Assembly (NCBI GenBank): GCA_032622095.1
Contig: CP136061.1
Location: forward strand, 46,633,797-46,697,796
DNA from: Siphonodentalium dalli
Taxonomy: Eukaryota > Mollusca > Scaphopoda > Gadilida > Siphonodentaliidae
Direction: 5' to 3'
DNA: 64,000 nt
Below the pieces are notes generated by a model, which made no database searches, had not been told where the DNA came from, and saw only the letters and a program-made list of their open reading frames with translations. Below, one piece after another: positions 56,301 to 63,766 of the stretch (position 1 is the stretch's first letter; each line of letters starts with the position of its first letter). The position numbers and the translations under genes are program-made.

Positions 56301-59300
56301 ATTGAATCTGACCTGTATTTTATGGTTGTAAATATGCATACCAAATTTATTTCTGACAGGCGGATGGAAAGACCAAAAACATATTATAACCTTTTCTATG
56401 CTAAATACTCATTGACGAGTAGTTCCCTAAGAAATGTTCAGATAATAAGTTCAAAAAACGATCATAGGTTATTCTGCTCTTGTATTATCTGTTTTTCTGC
56501 CTGTCTTCGCTTTAGTATTAGTATAGAAAGGTTTAAACACGAGTGTATAATGAATGTAAGCTGATGTTGTCTTTCTGATTGAAATTTGATATTGATAATA
56601 AATAAAAAATCTCTCACATTTGAATTTAATCATGATATGAATAATTTGTTTTCTTACCAGCATGCCATTAATCCATCTCCTAGCAAGAATAGAATCAAGT
56701 CCACACACAACTATGTGAAAATCTGAAAAGGAATTCATAAAGAGATAAAAATCATTTACATCATCATATGAATTGGATTACTAAATACTTTTTAAAAATC
56801 ATTATGATAAGGACGCGTCAGTCATTGCTATTAATTAATAATGGTTAAAAATTGTGAAGGATGGTAATCAAGTCATCCATGTCAAACTGAAACCTCAAAT
56901 TATACTTAATAATGCTTGCTTTTATCAAATTATGATCCAGTTCAGGGGAAACAAATAGCTGGTGCAGCATTAAAGATACTGTACATGTGCATTCTCTTTT
57001 ATATGCGAGTCTTGCAAAGGGAGCCTCGCATATATAAGAGAATGCAGTGGATTATTGTTAGACCAATGCATTCTCTTATATATGTGAGTCTCCCATAGGG
57101 ATCCTCACATATATAAGAGGATGCACTCACTGATGCACTGGCTTACAAGTTCAAGATAAATATTGTTGGGTCAATATATTCTTTTATATATGTGAGGCTC
57201 CCTATGGGAGATGTGAGGCTCCCTATGGGAGACTCGCATATATAAGAGAATGCATTGGCACAGGGTTTTGCAGAATTTCAGGAAGCTCCAGTCATGGAAG
57301 GGTTAAATATGTGAATACGGCCCTCAAATTAAAAAATCTTTCATTTTGATTTGACTTGATTCAAAATTGGCTGTTTTGATTCAAATTTTATAGGGTCCTA
57401 TATGTGAAAACTTGTAATCTGACTTTAAATGCCATGGTAAGACTCATTAAAGTCATAGAATATAACATCAAAATGGCAAAATAAGCACATGGTAATTCCA
57501 ACAAAGGGCCAAAGCTCTGTTGAAAATTGGAGGCGGAACCCAAATTTGATCTTAACCTGAATTTTGGGCTAGTAAACTCGCATACAAAATTTCATTCCAT
57601 TCAGACTTACTAAAGTTATCATCCGGAAATGAAAATTGAGTGCAAATTCCAATAAAAAAGGCCATAACTATGGTTGAAATTGGCGGGCGGAAGCCGAATT
57701 CAAACTTGACCTGTATTTTGTGCCAGTAAATCCACATACCCAATTTCATTCCATTCAGTTGAGTCTATCTAAAGTTATCATCCGGAAACCAAAAGCGAAC
57801 ACACAGACAGACGGACACCCAGACCAATGACATATTAAATCCCATTTTTTTTAAATGGGTAAATAAAAAGGACGACCTTTAACAGTACATAGTGTATTTT
57901 ACTTTTGTGTAACTTCATTACAATGGAAATGGCTTTAAATACTTACCACTATAAAAAGATTCATCATAGTCTTGTATTTTACAGAAATGTCTTCAGTTGT
58001 TAAAGAAAACTAAGACCCAATGTACATATTATTCCTAGCAAAAACACAAATGGAGAAAAGTAACATACAAAGAAAATGTGGATTTCGAGTCCTTGTTTGC
58101 AAAAATCCTGATGTTTTGAAACATCATTTAATATTATTTTTTATATATTTTACAATTCCACCTTCCAATTAATACATCATGCTATATGTGGCATAAAAGA
58201 TATTCAGAGCACACACAATATATTCACAGTTCTGTCCATAAAGGAAATGTGCATTGCACATACGGTCATCATGAGTTCTACAGGTGTGAGCATCTGATTC
58301 AATACCAGATAAGCACTGATTTTTGATCCACACAAAGGGAAGATAACCTGATAACTGACAAGCCTGGATATAAGTGTTTCTGACATTTTCAGAATGAGGT
58401 CCCCATAGGGCGAATTTAGCGACGCTATGTACACAGTGGGCTAGCACCACCAAATTCACCCTCTGGGGACCTCATTCTGCTTAGGCCTCATCTTCTGGGA
58501 AGTATCTATAGTCTCAAATTAACACTGTTTTTAGTAACTTTTCCCCTTCATTTCAGTTTTTTCAGCTTTTCACTTCAACTGGGGAACTTCAATCTGATCC
58601 TAGGTCTCCCATAGCAGTTGAGACATAAGCAGAATGAGGTTCCAAAAAGGGTGAGTTCGGTGAAGCTAGCCCACTGAGCAGGATAGCATCACTAAATTCA
58701 CCCTCTGGGGACCCCATTCTGCAAATGTCAGACACATTATATCCAGGCTTGGATATTGGCCGAAACAATGATAAACCCAATAAACCAAACCAATCAGAGC
58801 AAACCCAAATCTGGAAACTTGTGTACAATCTAAAGGATATGGTGTAACATTGCATTCTGGGATATATTAAGTGTATGATTTAAAGGATACGGTGTAACAT
58901 TGCATCCTGGGATTCTTTTATTTATGAACTCTGCTGCAACATCTGATTTCGCCTTACCAACATCTTTTGGTCTGAAATAAAAGATAAATTCACAATATAC
59001 TTATCGAAATAATGGAGGAATAAACACAAGCCTTGAAATAGTTTGTCTGTCAATTGCAGAATGAGGTCCCCAGAGGGTGAATTTAGTTATGCCATCCTGC
59101 ACTGCGGGCTAGTATCATCAAATTCACCCACTGGGAACCTCATTTTGCTTTGGCCTCAACTGCTATGGGAGACCTAGGATCAGATTGAAGTTCACCAGTT
59201 GAAGTTGGAGATGTTCATCCATTAGTCACCTCGATTGTGAATTTTATCTTCTGCAAATTAGGGGATGTAGAAACTGAACAGAAGGGGAAAAGTAACTAAA

Positions 59301-62300
59301 ACAATGTTAATTTGAGACTATAGATACTTCCCAAAAGATGAGGCCTAAGTAGAATGAGGTCCCCGGAGGGTGAAATTGGTGATGCTAGCCCACAATATGG
59401 AACAGCATCACTAAATTCACCTTCTGGGGACCTCATTCTGCAAATGACAGACACACTATTTCAAGGCTTCAATAAAAGGGTGAATATGCTCCACATATAA
59501 AATTGGCTTTTACCTTTTTGCCAAGTTCTTGTGTTTGACAATATCTTATGTTTTCTAATTGAAATAGAGACAATTCTCTAGACAATTAATTATTCTGACA
59601 GAAACAAGGTAATTATTTTAGAGCTTTCATTGTTGTTTCTGATCGAATAACCATGATGTTCAAATATATTGCAATAATTATAAGATCTTGGAAACAAAAT
59701 AAACTAAAGAATACCTGAATAGGAACTGTCGGTTGAGATTAGATACATCAATTGTGTCCATGTCGATTACATCTATATTTCTGATCCCCAACAACGCCTG
59801 AAAACAATGACGTGATACAGAGATCAATGAGGGAAATGGAATCCTGTTCGTCTTAATGCTTTCAATATGGAATGGAATCTCCTAATCAGGTGTGAAAGGA
59901 TACCATGGAGAGGTCTATTCTTCTATGGGGATGTTCAGATCACATTGCTGATGAGAGGCAGACAAGTGCATCGCTAGGGCGTGGCAAAATACGGCTGTGG
60001 TAATTTCAACAAAGGGTCATGACACTGGTGAAAATTGGAGGGGATGGAACCCAAATTCGATCTTGACAAGTAAACTCACATACCAGATTTCATTCCATTC
60101 AGTTCACTTACTAAATTTATCATCTGGAAGTGAAAAAAGAGAATGGAGGGCTGAATGCCCCCTGCCCCCCCCCCCCCCCAGATTGTGCAGGTAATTTAAA
60201 TATTTAAGTCTAAATCTCTGCTTTTCAGAAATATTTTTTCAATACTTTAACCTTTTACAATGTTTACCTTTATGTTTTGATTTACCATTCATAATTTATA
60301 GGACTAACTGGACATTGATCGGTAATGTGTCTGTAACAGTATTGTTTACATAACAATGGTTTTGACATAGTTGTTTTAAAGAATTTCATGACTTTTCCTT
60401 GCGTGCCTTTAATAACTGAGGTTCATCGTATAATTTCACTTACTAGATCTTTCAACAGTTCACAGCCGAGTCCTCCTGCTCCTATTACTAAAATTTTACA
60501 TATGTCTTGAAGGAAACCTAACACCTGAAATTGGTATAATAAGATCAATATGAATTTTATTTTGATTGGTGGTGATACACATACTACAGCTGAACGACTC
60601 GTCTTTGTACATCTCTGACAAATTAGCCTATGAGATGACCTTCATTATGCACAATGTTTATTGATCATATGTAAGGTAAAGGTGCACTTAATTTTCGAGT
60701 CACCGATTATTTTGTTATAGTGCCTTGATATATGGTTTTAATAACAATCTATGTCATAAAATATGATTAAAATACTATAATTCATCACCATTTGGAACAT
60801 CTGTGTCTTAGAAGGTGCCCATAGAGTAATGGAAAATAGCTGAAATCATAAAATCATTTCCCATGTTATGGCTCCCAGAAAGCAACAGAATTCAAACTGT
60901 AGTTTATTTTCAATGGAAGGGAAATAACTCTAAATCTAAATATCTAGAGTTTTTCCCCTTCCATTGAAAATAAACGACTTTGTGAAGAAATTTAGCATAG
61001 AACAGACTTCGATATCTCAATAAAAACAACATGTTTACAGTTTATTACATCAAATAAGTTGCTAAATGATACAATGTTTAGGACTGTCCTCCTTCAAATG
61101 GTATATATTATGGAATATGTTTTATATAATGTGATTTTCGAAAATTAAGTGGGCCTTTAATGCTACAATTTTGTAATGAGCCACAATAAACATGGTATAA
61201 TCAATGCGAAGGTGCCCATTGCCTCAACCTTACAAACCCCTGATAATCAAAAAGCAAATTGGTTGAAATTCATGCCAGGTTTAAGAAAAAGATATGGATG
61301 GCTATCTGCTAACATTAGTCTGAGATATAACAAAAATAAGTTGTAGAAAACTGAAAAGCTTGCAGAAGATTTCTGCTTAATGGTATTTGATATTATAGCT
61401 TGACGAGAATAGCTTGATATTGTACCAAACAGAGACAAAAAAATTTGTTGATATAATATTCAGTCAAATTACAAAAGAAATACACGGGACATCACCATGT
61501 GCATGTATGTCAAATTTTCTTCAGACACTGTCATCCTACATTATATACATGCCATACAGGCACTTTTTTATTACACCGTTGATAAAAAAGAAAGGACTTA
61601 ATCGGAACGATCTTAAGAACTATCGTCCTGTTTCTGGCCTGCCTTTTCTTTCTAAGATCTTAGAAAAGTTAGTTCTCAAACAACTCCAGGAACACCTCGT
61701 GAGTAACAACCTGTTTGAGAAATTCAAGTCCGCCTACCGCCCCAGCCACAGTACGGAAACAGCTCTTCTACGGATAACATCGGACCTTGTTAATGCCCAA
61801 GATGACCGTCAGGCGTCTATAGTTACACTGCTAGATCCATCGGCGGCTTTCGATACGCTTGATCATTCAATCATCATCCAACGGCTATCGGAATCTTTCA
61901 GCATCGCTGGAACTGCACTTTTGTGGTTTAAGTCCCATCTAACGAACCGCGTCCAGATGGTGCGCATAGGAGACCTAGTTTCTGACACCAAAAGTGTTTC
62001 ATATGAAGTTCCACAAGGGTCTGTAATAGGCCCCGTCTTATATACTTTGTACACAATGCCAGTGGGAGATATCATCAGGAAACACCAACTGAACGTACAC
62101 ATGTATGCTGACGATACTCAGATTTACAGCTCCGTTCAACTGGTACACATCTCCACTTTGGCAACGCGCGTGGAGCAGTGTGTGTGTGCGGTCAAAATGT
62201 GGATGTTGGCCAATAAACTACAACTTAACGATGCCAAAACCGAAGTGTTATTTTGTCCACTGGTTAATTGTAAAGATTTCTCCATACCTGTCATCAATAT

Positions 62301-63230
62301 TGGTGGAACCTGTATTCAACCTGCAGATTGTGCAAAAAATCTTGGTGTTGTTATTGGCAAATCAATGTCGATGCAAGCACAGTTGAATCAGGTGTGTACG
62401 TCGCTGTGCATTGAGATTAGACGTCTTAGTCGTCTTCGGCCCTATCTCTCAGAAGCTGCCATGAAGAAGCTTGCAACATGCACAGTTCTGTCTAGAATCG
62501 ACTACTGTAATTCACTTCTAGCTAAATACCAGATAGATAGACTTCAGAACTCGGCCGCCAGATTGGTAAAAGGCGCACCGAGACGCAGCAAATCATCACC
62601 TCTCTTGGCAAAATTACATTGGCTCCCTGTCAAGGCTAGGATTGAATATAAACTAGCAACACTGTGCTTCCAATTCTTCGACAAAACTCTGCCACCATAT
62701 ATTTCGGACCTTCTAACTCGATATGTTCCTGGTAGGGAAGGGTTACGTTCTTCGGACAAACTGTTTCTTGACGTCCCAGACCCCAACTACAAACGTATCG
62801 GGAGACGAGCTTTTACGTATGCTGGTCCACTAATTTGGAACTCTCTGCCTTGCAACTTAAAGAACAGTAAAAGCATTGACACTTTCAAGAAACAACTCAA
62901 AACGTATTTGATGAAACGTTGAACAGTTCACTGGTTGCTATGTCCTTCTTGTGCTTCCTAGATTCTAGCACTCAAACAGTCTTGTGCGCTGTTATCTATG
63001 TTGTATATATATGTGTGTAACTGTGTATAGAATTGTTTATTTGCCAAAGGCGCTTTGAGCTACACCAGGGATTAAGCGCCATACAAATTCCATATTATTA
63101 TTATTATGAATTGATTTATTTAATGATGCCTCACCTCAGGACTAGGTTCAAAATCTGGATGTGAGAAAGGTCCAGGTCGCTCCAAAATCTTCTTCAAATG
63201 GCTCCACTGTCCAAGTAAATTAGACTCCAT
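41262..63230 (-). CDS. UBA3: UBA3, NEDD8-activating enzyme E1 catalytic subunit (complete, fifteen coding exons)
   Basis: UBA3 with NAE1 adenylates NEDD8, holds it as a thioester and passes it to UBE2M/UBE2F for cullin neddylation. Exons (gene order): 63230-63135, 60524-60444, 59797-59715, 58971-58891, 57990-57947, 56722-56658, 54738-54583, 50365-50263, 49917-49804, 49279-49226, 48442-48406, 48026-47945, 45988-45888, 44067-43949, 41359-41262; 1314 nt, 437 residues (human 463). All junctions keep frame with GT-AG. Landmarks: GAGGLG nucleotide loop at 47-52; [14 protein letters not shown] at 71-84; catalytic Cys about 208 in FPLCTIA; zinc cysteines about C191/C194 (TACVDC) and C335/C338 (CIAC); E2-binding ubiquitin-fold domain from about 345. 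Several introns hold duplicated exon ends. Confidence 0.97.
41590..42515. repeat. 174-bp tandem repeat, five units (UBA3 intron 14)
   Basis: TCTGTTCATGTCATAACTT recurs at about 41671, 41844, 42018, 42192 and 42366, with GGATCTCAATGAAATTTGG and GAGTTATTCATCTTTGTTTA in each. The head is a CCGTCCGTC run after AAAGGGGGGTATACTG. Confidence 0.93.
43845..43920. repeat. TAAATACTCATTGACGAGTAG repeat just after UBA3 exon 14 donor
   Basis: On the gene strand it reads TTAACCCTTTCTTTACTAAA then TACTCATTGACGAGTAGTTA and GAAATGTTCAGACAATAAGT. Starts about 30 bases after the donor. Confidence 0.7.
43949..44067 (-). CDS. UBA3: UBA3 exon 14 (ubiquitin-fold domain)
   Basis: Follows [31 protein letters not shown] then [19 protein letters not shown]; human [20 protein letters not shown]. 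Donor GTTAGT, phase 1. A weaker copy of its acceptor region lies at 44104-44134. Confidence 0.95.
44200..44930. mobile_element. Repeat with CCTTGAAACTCCTTGAATTC flanks (UBA3 intron 13)
   Basis: GAATTCCTTGAAACTCCTTG near 44268 recurs as CCTTGAAACTCCTTGAATTC near 44882, with GGGTATCTGCGG and CAGATACCCTG at the outer edges as a mirrored pair. The interior includes TTCTCTCGAGTCAATTGTAA, also present in the 15777-16707 element. Probably a transposon; ends approximate. Confidence 0.5.
45320..45501. mobile_element. Two-palindrome TTAA-ended MITE, internally deleted (copy)
   Basis: TTAACCCTTGCATTACTGGA at the left, one complete palindrome (45368-45440), the first arm of a second, then an abrupt GAGGGTTAA end. 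Confidence 0.78.
45815..45875. repeat. TAAATACTCATTGATGAGTAG repeat just after UBA3 exon 13 donor
   Basis: On the gene strand: CTACTTTCTTTATTAAATAC then TGATTGATGAGTAGTTCCCT and GGAAATGTTCAGATTTTAAG. Starts about 13 bases after the donor. Confidence 0.7.
45888..45988 (-). CDS. UBA3: UBA3 exon 13 (second zinc cysteine pair)
   Basis: Follows [31 protein letters not shown] then [13 protein letters not shown]; human [20 protein letters not shown]. Donor GTAAGT, phase 2. Confidence 0.95.
46541..47032. mobile_element. MITE, AAAGGCCCACTTAATTTTCG family (copy 2, about 490 bp)
   Basis: Left end TTAAGGGCCCACTTAATTAT, right end AAGTGGGCCTTTAA. A central hairpin (TTTCAATGGAGGGGATTAAT / TATTTCCCTTCCATTGAAAA) near 46738-46803. 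The copy at 60676-61160 is its reverse complement. Confidence 0.9.
47033..47190. repeat. 158-bp near-perfect palindrome
   Basis: TAAGGATTAACTGTCATGTG to TGGTCATAACTTGT is mirrored by ACAAGTTATGACCA to CACATGACAGTTAATCCTTA; the loop contains its own GTAAAACC/GGTTTTAC pair. It abuts the preceding MITE. Confidence 0.9.
47561..47814. mobile_element. Double-hairpin hAT-like MITE, short complete form (copy 10, reference copy)
   Basis: Ends CAAGCCTTGAAATAGGGTGT and ACCCTATTTAAAGGCTTG; two clean hairpins back to back. Perfect 8-bp direct repeats TCAGTGTT flank it (47553-47560 and 47815-47822), which defines the element as 254 bp and indicates a hAT-like mover. Confidence 0.96.
47945..48026 (-). CDS. 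UBA3: UBA3 exon 12
   Basis: Follows CCTCTTTACAG. (S)[20 protein letters not shown] then TFEAEKR; human [20 protein letters not shown]. Donor GTAGGT, phase 0. Confidence 0.95.
48355..48400. repeat. TGATGAGTAGTTAC repeat just after UBA3 exon 11 donor
   Basis: Gene strand reads ATTAACCCTTTAATAACTGA then ATACATGCTGATGAGTAGTT; same family as 43845 and 45815, shorter. Confidence 0.55.
48406..48442 (-). CDS. UBA3: UBA3 exon 11 (37-nt mini-exon)
   Basis: Follows CTTTGTTTCAG. (A)[11 protein letters not shown]; human AVCATEVFKIAT. Donor GTGAGT, phase 2. Confidence 0.94.
48559..48706. mobile_element. Perfect palindrome, 67-bp arms, 14-bp loop
   Basis: Left arm 48559-48625 (TACAGTAATGCTCTAAGTAA ...) and right arm 48640-48706 are exact complements around GCCATATTTCCGAC. 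TA at each terminus suits a Tc1/mariner-type MITE. A half copy is at 26090-26180. Confidence 0.95.
48742..49003. mobile_element. Two-palindrome TTAA-ended MITE (copy)
   Basis: TTAACCCTTTCATGACTGGA at left and AATGAAAGGGTAA at right; palindromes at about 48788-48860 and 48885-48955; the GCTGCACCAGCGCAACTCCC block is shared with 20236-20495. An AGCCCCAGACAGA-type hairpin follows at 49016-49082. Confidence 0.85.
49156..49209 (-). pseudogene. UBA3: Duplicated 3' end of UBA3 exon 10 with donor
   Basis: Direct tandem copy (56-bp spacing) of 49212-49265, covering about 39 coding bases, the donor GTTAGT and about 15 intron bases; one difference in 54 (CACGGC vs CACAGC). Lacks its own acceptor. Confidence 0.9.
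49226..49279 (-). CDS. UBA3: UBA3 exon 10
   Basis: Follows TATTTTACCGCAG. (G)[17 protein letters not shown], identical to the human segment. Donor GTTAGT, phase 1. Confidence 0.96.
49804..49917 (-). CDS. UBA3: UBA3 exon 9
   Basis: Follows [32 protein letters not shown] then [18 protein letters not shown]; human [20 protein letters not shown]. Donor GTGTGT chosen because it keeps frame with exon 10 (TQG/VVKR). Confidence 0.95.
50189..50240 (-). pseudogene. UBA3: Diverged duplicate of UBA3 exon 8 3' end with donor
   Basis: AGCAGTACTCAC, then TCCTTTGGTCATAAGAGGAT, aligns with 50251-50310 (AGCAGTACTCAC ... TCCTTTGGCCATAACAGGAT) with about 14 bases missing; the donor GTGAGT is retained. Confidence 0.8.
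50263..50365 (-). CDS. UBA3: UBA3 exon 8 (catalytic cysteine)
   Basis: Follows [29 protein letters not shown] then [14 protein letters not shown]; human [20 protein letters not shown]. Cys 208 is the thioester residue. Donor GTGAGT, phase 1. Confidence 0.97.
50473..52086. mobile_element. hAT-like element with 601-bp internal tandem duplication
   Basis: Ends TAGTGATGTTCCGATAAT (left) and ATTATCGGAACATCACTA (right), perfect 8-bp duplications TTTATTGA (50465-50472 and 52087-52094). CGGAATCGGAATCGG(CC)GAT repeats lie inside each end. Units 50613-51214 and 51215-51815 are near-identical. Each encodes a 74/63-codon open stretch ending [17 protein letters not shown], whose C-x-C ... L-S-R-H-L pattern recalls a decayed BED zinc finger of hAT transposases; this last point is tentative. 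In UBA3 intron 7. Confidence 0.93.
52331..54507. mobile_element. Possible 2.2-kb element with TTTAAAGGAWTAC ends
   Basis: TTTAAAGGAATACGGTCCTG (left) resembles the complement of GGATAGTAATCCTTTAAA (right). The interior repeats CACGTGATC words (52500-52570) and several AACGCTCTTTATT words (53420-53790). No ORF is recognised. Target duplication not resolved; ends are tentative. Its right end lies 75 bp from exon 7. Confidence 0.45.
54583..54738 (-). CDS. UBA3: UBA3 exon 7 (first zinc cysteine pair)
   Basis: Follows [30 protein letters not shown] then [20 protein letters not shown] and [12 protein letters not shown]; very close to human. Donor GTGGGT, phase 0. Confidence 0.97.
54871..55575. repeat. 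CATGGCCGCTGGTGGCCATC family tandem repeat (UBA3 intron 6)
   Basis: Head TTTTAGCTCAACTTACTTTG, then about four units as at 30187-31345, tail TTATTCCCCTACCTAAGTTG. Confidence 0.85.
55685..55735 (-). pseudogene. UBA3: Degenerate fragment of UBA3 exon 7
   Basis: On the gene strand GATGACGTACCAGACCAGAG then TTCAATAATACCAATTTTAG matches exon 7 GATGACGTACTGGACCAGAG then TTCCATAATACCAATGATAG. Translates [15 protein letters not shown]. No splice sites carried; upstream of the real exon. Confidence 0.85.
56390..56470. repeat. TAAATACTCATTGACGAGTAG repeat, plus orientation
   Basis: CTAAATACTCATTGACGAGT then AGTTCCCTAAGAAATGTTCA; best-preserved member of the family, in UBA3 intron 6 and antisense to the gene. 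Confidence 0.7.
56658..56722 (-). CDS. UBA3: UBA3 exon 6
   Basis: Follows TCCTTTTCAG. (D)[21 protein letters not shown]; human [21 protein letters not shown]. Donor GTAAGA, phase 0. Confidence 0.96.
56956..57306. mobile_element. Multi-palindrome TTAA-ended MITE copy, rearranged
   Basis: The left part starts in AGCTGGTGCAGCATTAAAGA; three palindromic blocks on the GCATTCTCTTATATATGAG theme (56985, 57063, 57170) with a 21-bp duplication TGTGAGGCTCCCTATGGGAG near 57192/57213; ends CCAGTCATGGAAGGGTTAA. Confidence 0.8.
57480..57845. repeat. Tandem units, TTGGAGGCGGAACCCAAATT family
   Basis: Two units (57490-57620, 57645-57795) with AATTTCATTCCATTCAG and AAAGTTATCATCCGGAAA; relatives at 56265-56370 and 59995-60135. 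Closed by a CAGACAGACGGACA run. Confidence 0.8.
57947..57990 (-). CDS. UBA3: UBA3 exon 5 (44-nt mini-exon)
   Basis: Follows TTAACAACTGAAG. (P)[14 protein letters not shown]; human HFNKIQDFNDTFYR. Donor GTAAGT, phase 1. Confidence 0.92.
58358..58755. mobile_element. Double-hairpin hAT-like MITE, long form (copy 11)
   Basis: Ends CAAGCCTGGATATAAGTGTT and ACATTATATCCAGGCTTG; both hairpins and the filler are present, with a small internal deletion near 58565. Confidence 0.87.
58831..58863 (-). pseudogene. UBA3: Duplicate of UBA3 exon 4 3' end, donor mutated
   Basis: TAAAGGATATGGTGTAACAT then TGCATTCTGGGAT copies 58881-58913 (TAAAGGATACGGTGTAACAT then TGCATCCTGGGAT) with two differences. One changes the donor GT to AT on the gene strand. 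Confidence 0.88.
58891..58971 (-). CDS. UBA3: UBA3 exon 4
   Basis: Follows TTTATTTCAG. (R)[20 protein letters not shown] then PGCNVTP; human [20 protein letters not shown]. Donor GTATCC is non-optimal; phase 2. Confidence 0.93.
59028..59470. mobile_element. Double-hairpin hAT-like MITE, long form (copy 12)
   Basis: Ends ACAAGCCTTGAAATAGTTTG and ACTATTTCAAGGCTT; filler in reverse orientation. Flanks read AATAAACA and AATAAAAG, a decayed target duplication. Confidence 0.88.
59715..59797 (-). CDS. UBA3: UBA3 exon 3 (adenylation motif)
   Basis: Follows [30 protein letters not shown] then LNRQFLF; human [20 protein letters not shown]. Donor GTATTC, phase 2. Confidence 0.96.
60444..60524 (-). CDS. 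UBA3: UBA3 exon 2 (nucleotide loop)
   Basis: Follows [30 protein letters not shown] then CELLKDL; human [20 protein letters not shown]. Donor GTAAGT, phase 0. Confidence 0.96.
60676..61160. mobile_element. MITE, AAAGGCCCACTTAATTTTCG family (copy 3, about 485 bp)
   Basis: Left end TAAAGGTGCACTTAATTTTC and right end GAAAATTAAGTGGGCCTTTA, central hairpin TTTTCAATGGAAGGGAAATA / CCCCTTCCATTGAAAATAAA at 60908-60975. Opposite orientation to copy 2. Confidence 0.9.
61414..62922 (+). CDS. LINE reverse transcriptase ORF (5'-truncated, 502 codons open)
   Basis: Homology begins at about residue 50 ([10 protein letters not shown]); the first about 45 codons look like flanking DNA read through. RT motifs in order: [47 protein letters not shown] (usually LDLSAAFD), [20 protein letters not shown], then the catalytic [13 protein letters not shown]-terminal block follows ([57 protein letters not shown]). 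No stop or frameshift in the RT portion, so the insertion is probably fairly recent; without an endonuclease it is not autonomous. Confidence 0.93.
   Translation: MILYQTETKKFVDIIFSQITKEIHGTSPCACMSNFLQTLSSYIIYMPYRHFFITPLIKKKGLNRNDLKNYRPVSGLPFLSKILEKLVLKQLQEHLVSNNLFEKFKSAYRPSHSTETALLRITSDLVNAQDDRQASIVTLLDPSAAFDTLDHSIIIQRLSESFSIAGTALLWFKSHLTNRVQMVRIGDLVSDTKSVSYEVPQGSVIGPVLYTLYTMPVGDIIRKHQLNVHMYADDTQIYSSVQLVHISTLATRVEQCVCAVKMWMLANKLQLNDAKTEVLFCPLVNCKDFSIPVINIGGTCIQPADCAKNLGVVIGKSMSMQAQLNQVCTSLCIEIRRLSRLRPYLSEAAMKKLATCTVLSRIDYCNSLLAKYQIDRLQNSAARLVKGAPRRSKSSPLLAKLHWLPVKARIEYKLATLCFQFFDKTLPPYISDLLTRYVPGREGLRSSDKLFLDVPDPNYKRIGRRAFTYAGPLIWNSLPCNLKNSKSIDTFKKQLKTYLMKR
61480..63112 (+). mobile_element. 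5'-truncated CR1/L2-type LINE in UBA3 intron 1 (antisense to UBA3)
   Basis: The RT-domain ORF is followed by a 3'UTR (GGCGCTTTGAGCTACACCAG, TTAAGCGCCATACAAATTCC) and an (ATT)n tail, the usual L2/CR1-clade 3' layout. The endonuclease domain and 5' half are absent. Left boundary approximate. Confidence 0.88.
63135..63230 (-). CDS. UBA3: UBA3 exon 1 (N-terminus)
   Basis: [20 protein letters not shown] then [12 protein letters not shown]; human [20 protein letters not shown]. ATG at 63230-63228; donor GTGAGG, phase 0. An AG 15 nt before the ATG (TTTCAGAAATATAAAACATG on the gene strand) hints at an upstream 5'UTR exon. Confidence 0.95.
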
Positions 63231-63365
63231 GTTTTATATTTCTGAAAGGGAGCAATATGAGTTGAATTAATGGCCTACATGTATGATGGTTTTAAGCTCA
63301 TGTACTTTTGATTAAGTTAAAGGGATTAAAATAGATTGATAAATGTAATTCATTATGCTTCTCTG

Positions 63366-63453
63366 GGAATGATTAACAGCCCTCGGGCCTATTAGCGGCC
63401 CTCGACTGCGTCTCAGGGCGACTAATAGACTCTCGGGCTGTTAATCATTCCTG
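63366..63453. repeat. GC-rich inverted repeat, GGGAATGATTAACAGCCC
   Basis: GGGAATGATTAACAGCCCTC is mirrored by GAGGGCTGTTAATCATTCC-like sequence (CGGGCTGTTAATCATTCCT) around CCTATTAGCG / CGACTAATAG. MITE-like hairpin. Confidence 0.8.
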
Positions 63454-63707
63454 TAGAGCCGTTAATAAACCATAACTCCCTCAAAAATCATGATATTGAT
63501 ATATTAGTATAATATTACCACTTTCTCTATTGTAACATGAGGTATGTGTTAAGTAGTATTTTTAAGTAAAATGTTTTCGAACAACCAATTTTTTTTTTAG
63601 TCTGCACAGACAACATATTCAATGAATCAATGTTTGTTTTCACCAGCCAAGGTATTTTGAATAGGACCATTGCAAAAATGAGAAACTGTTTTGCCTAGCT
63701 AATTGTC

Positions 63708-63766
63708 ACCTGATGTGTAGGGCCAATAATGAGTTGACAGCTCATTATCAGCCCTAGACATCACGT
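63708..63766. repeat. Inverted repeat, CACCTGATGTGTAGGGC
   Basis: CACCTGATGTGTAGGGCCAA then TAATGAG pairs with CTCATTATCAGCCCTAGACA then TCACGTG. Confidence 0.75.

Noticed and set aside
13412-58855. Recurring peptide [11 protein letters not shown]...[11 protein letters not shown] in ORFs near 13.5, 13.8, 14.5, 19.7, 47.7 and 58.7 kb
   Set aside because: It is a translation of the double-hairpin MITE; the palindrome makes both strands code a similar string. No splice or codon evidence for a protein.
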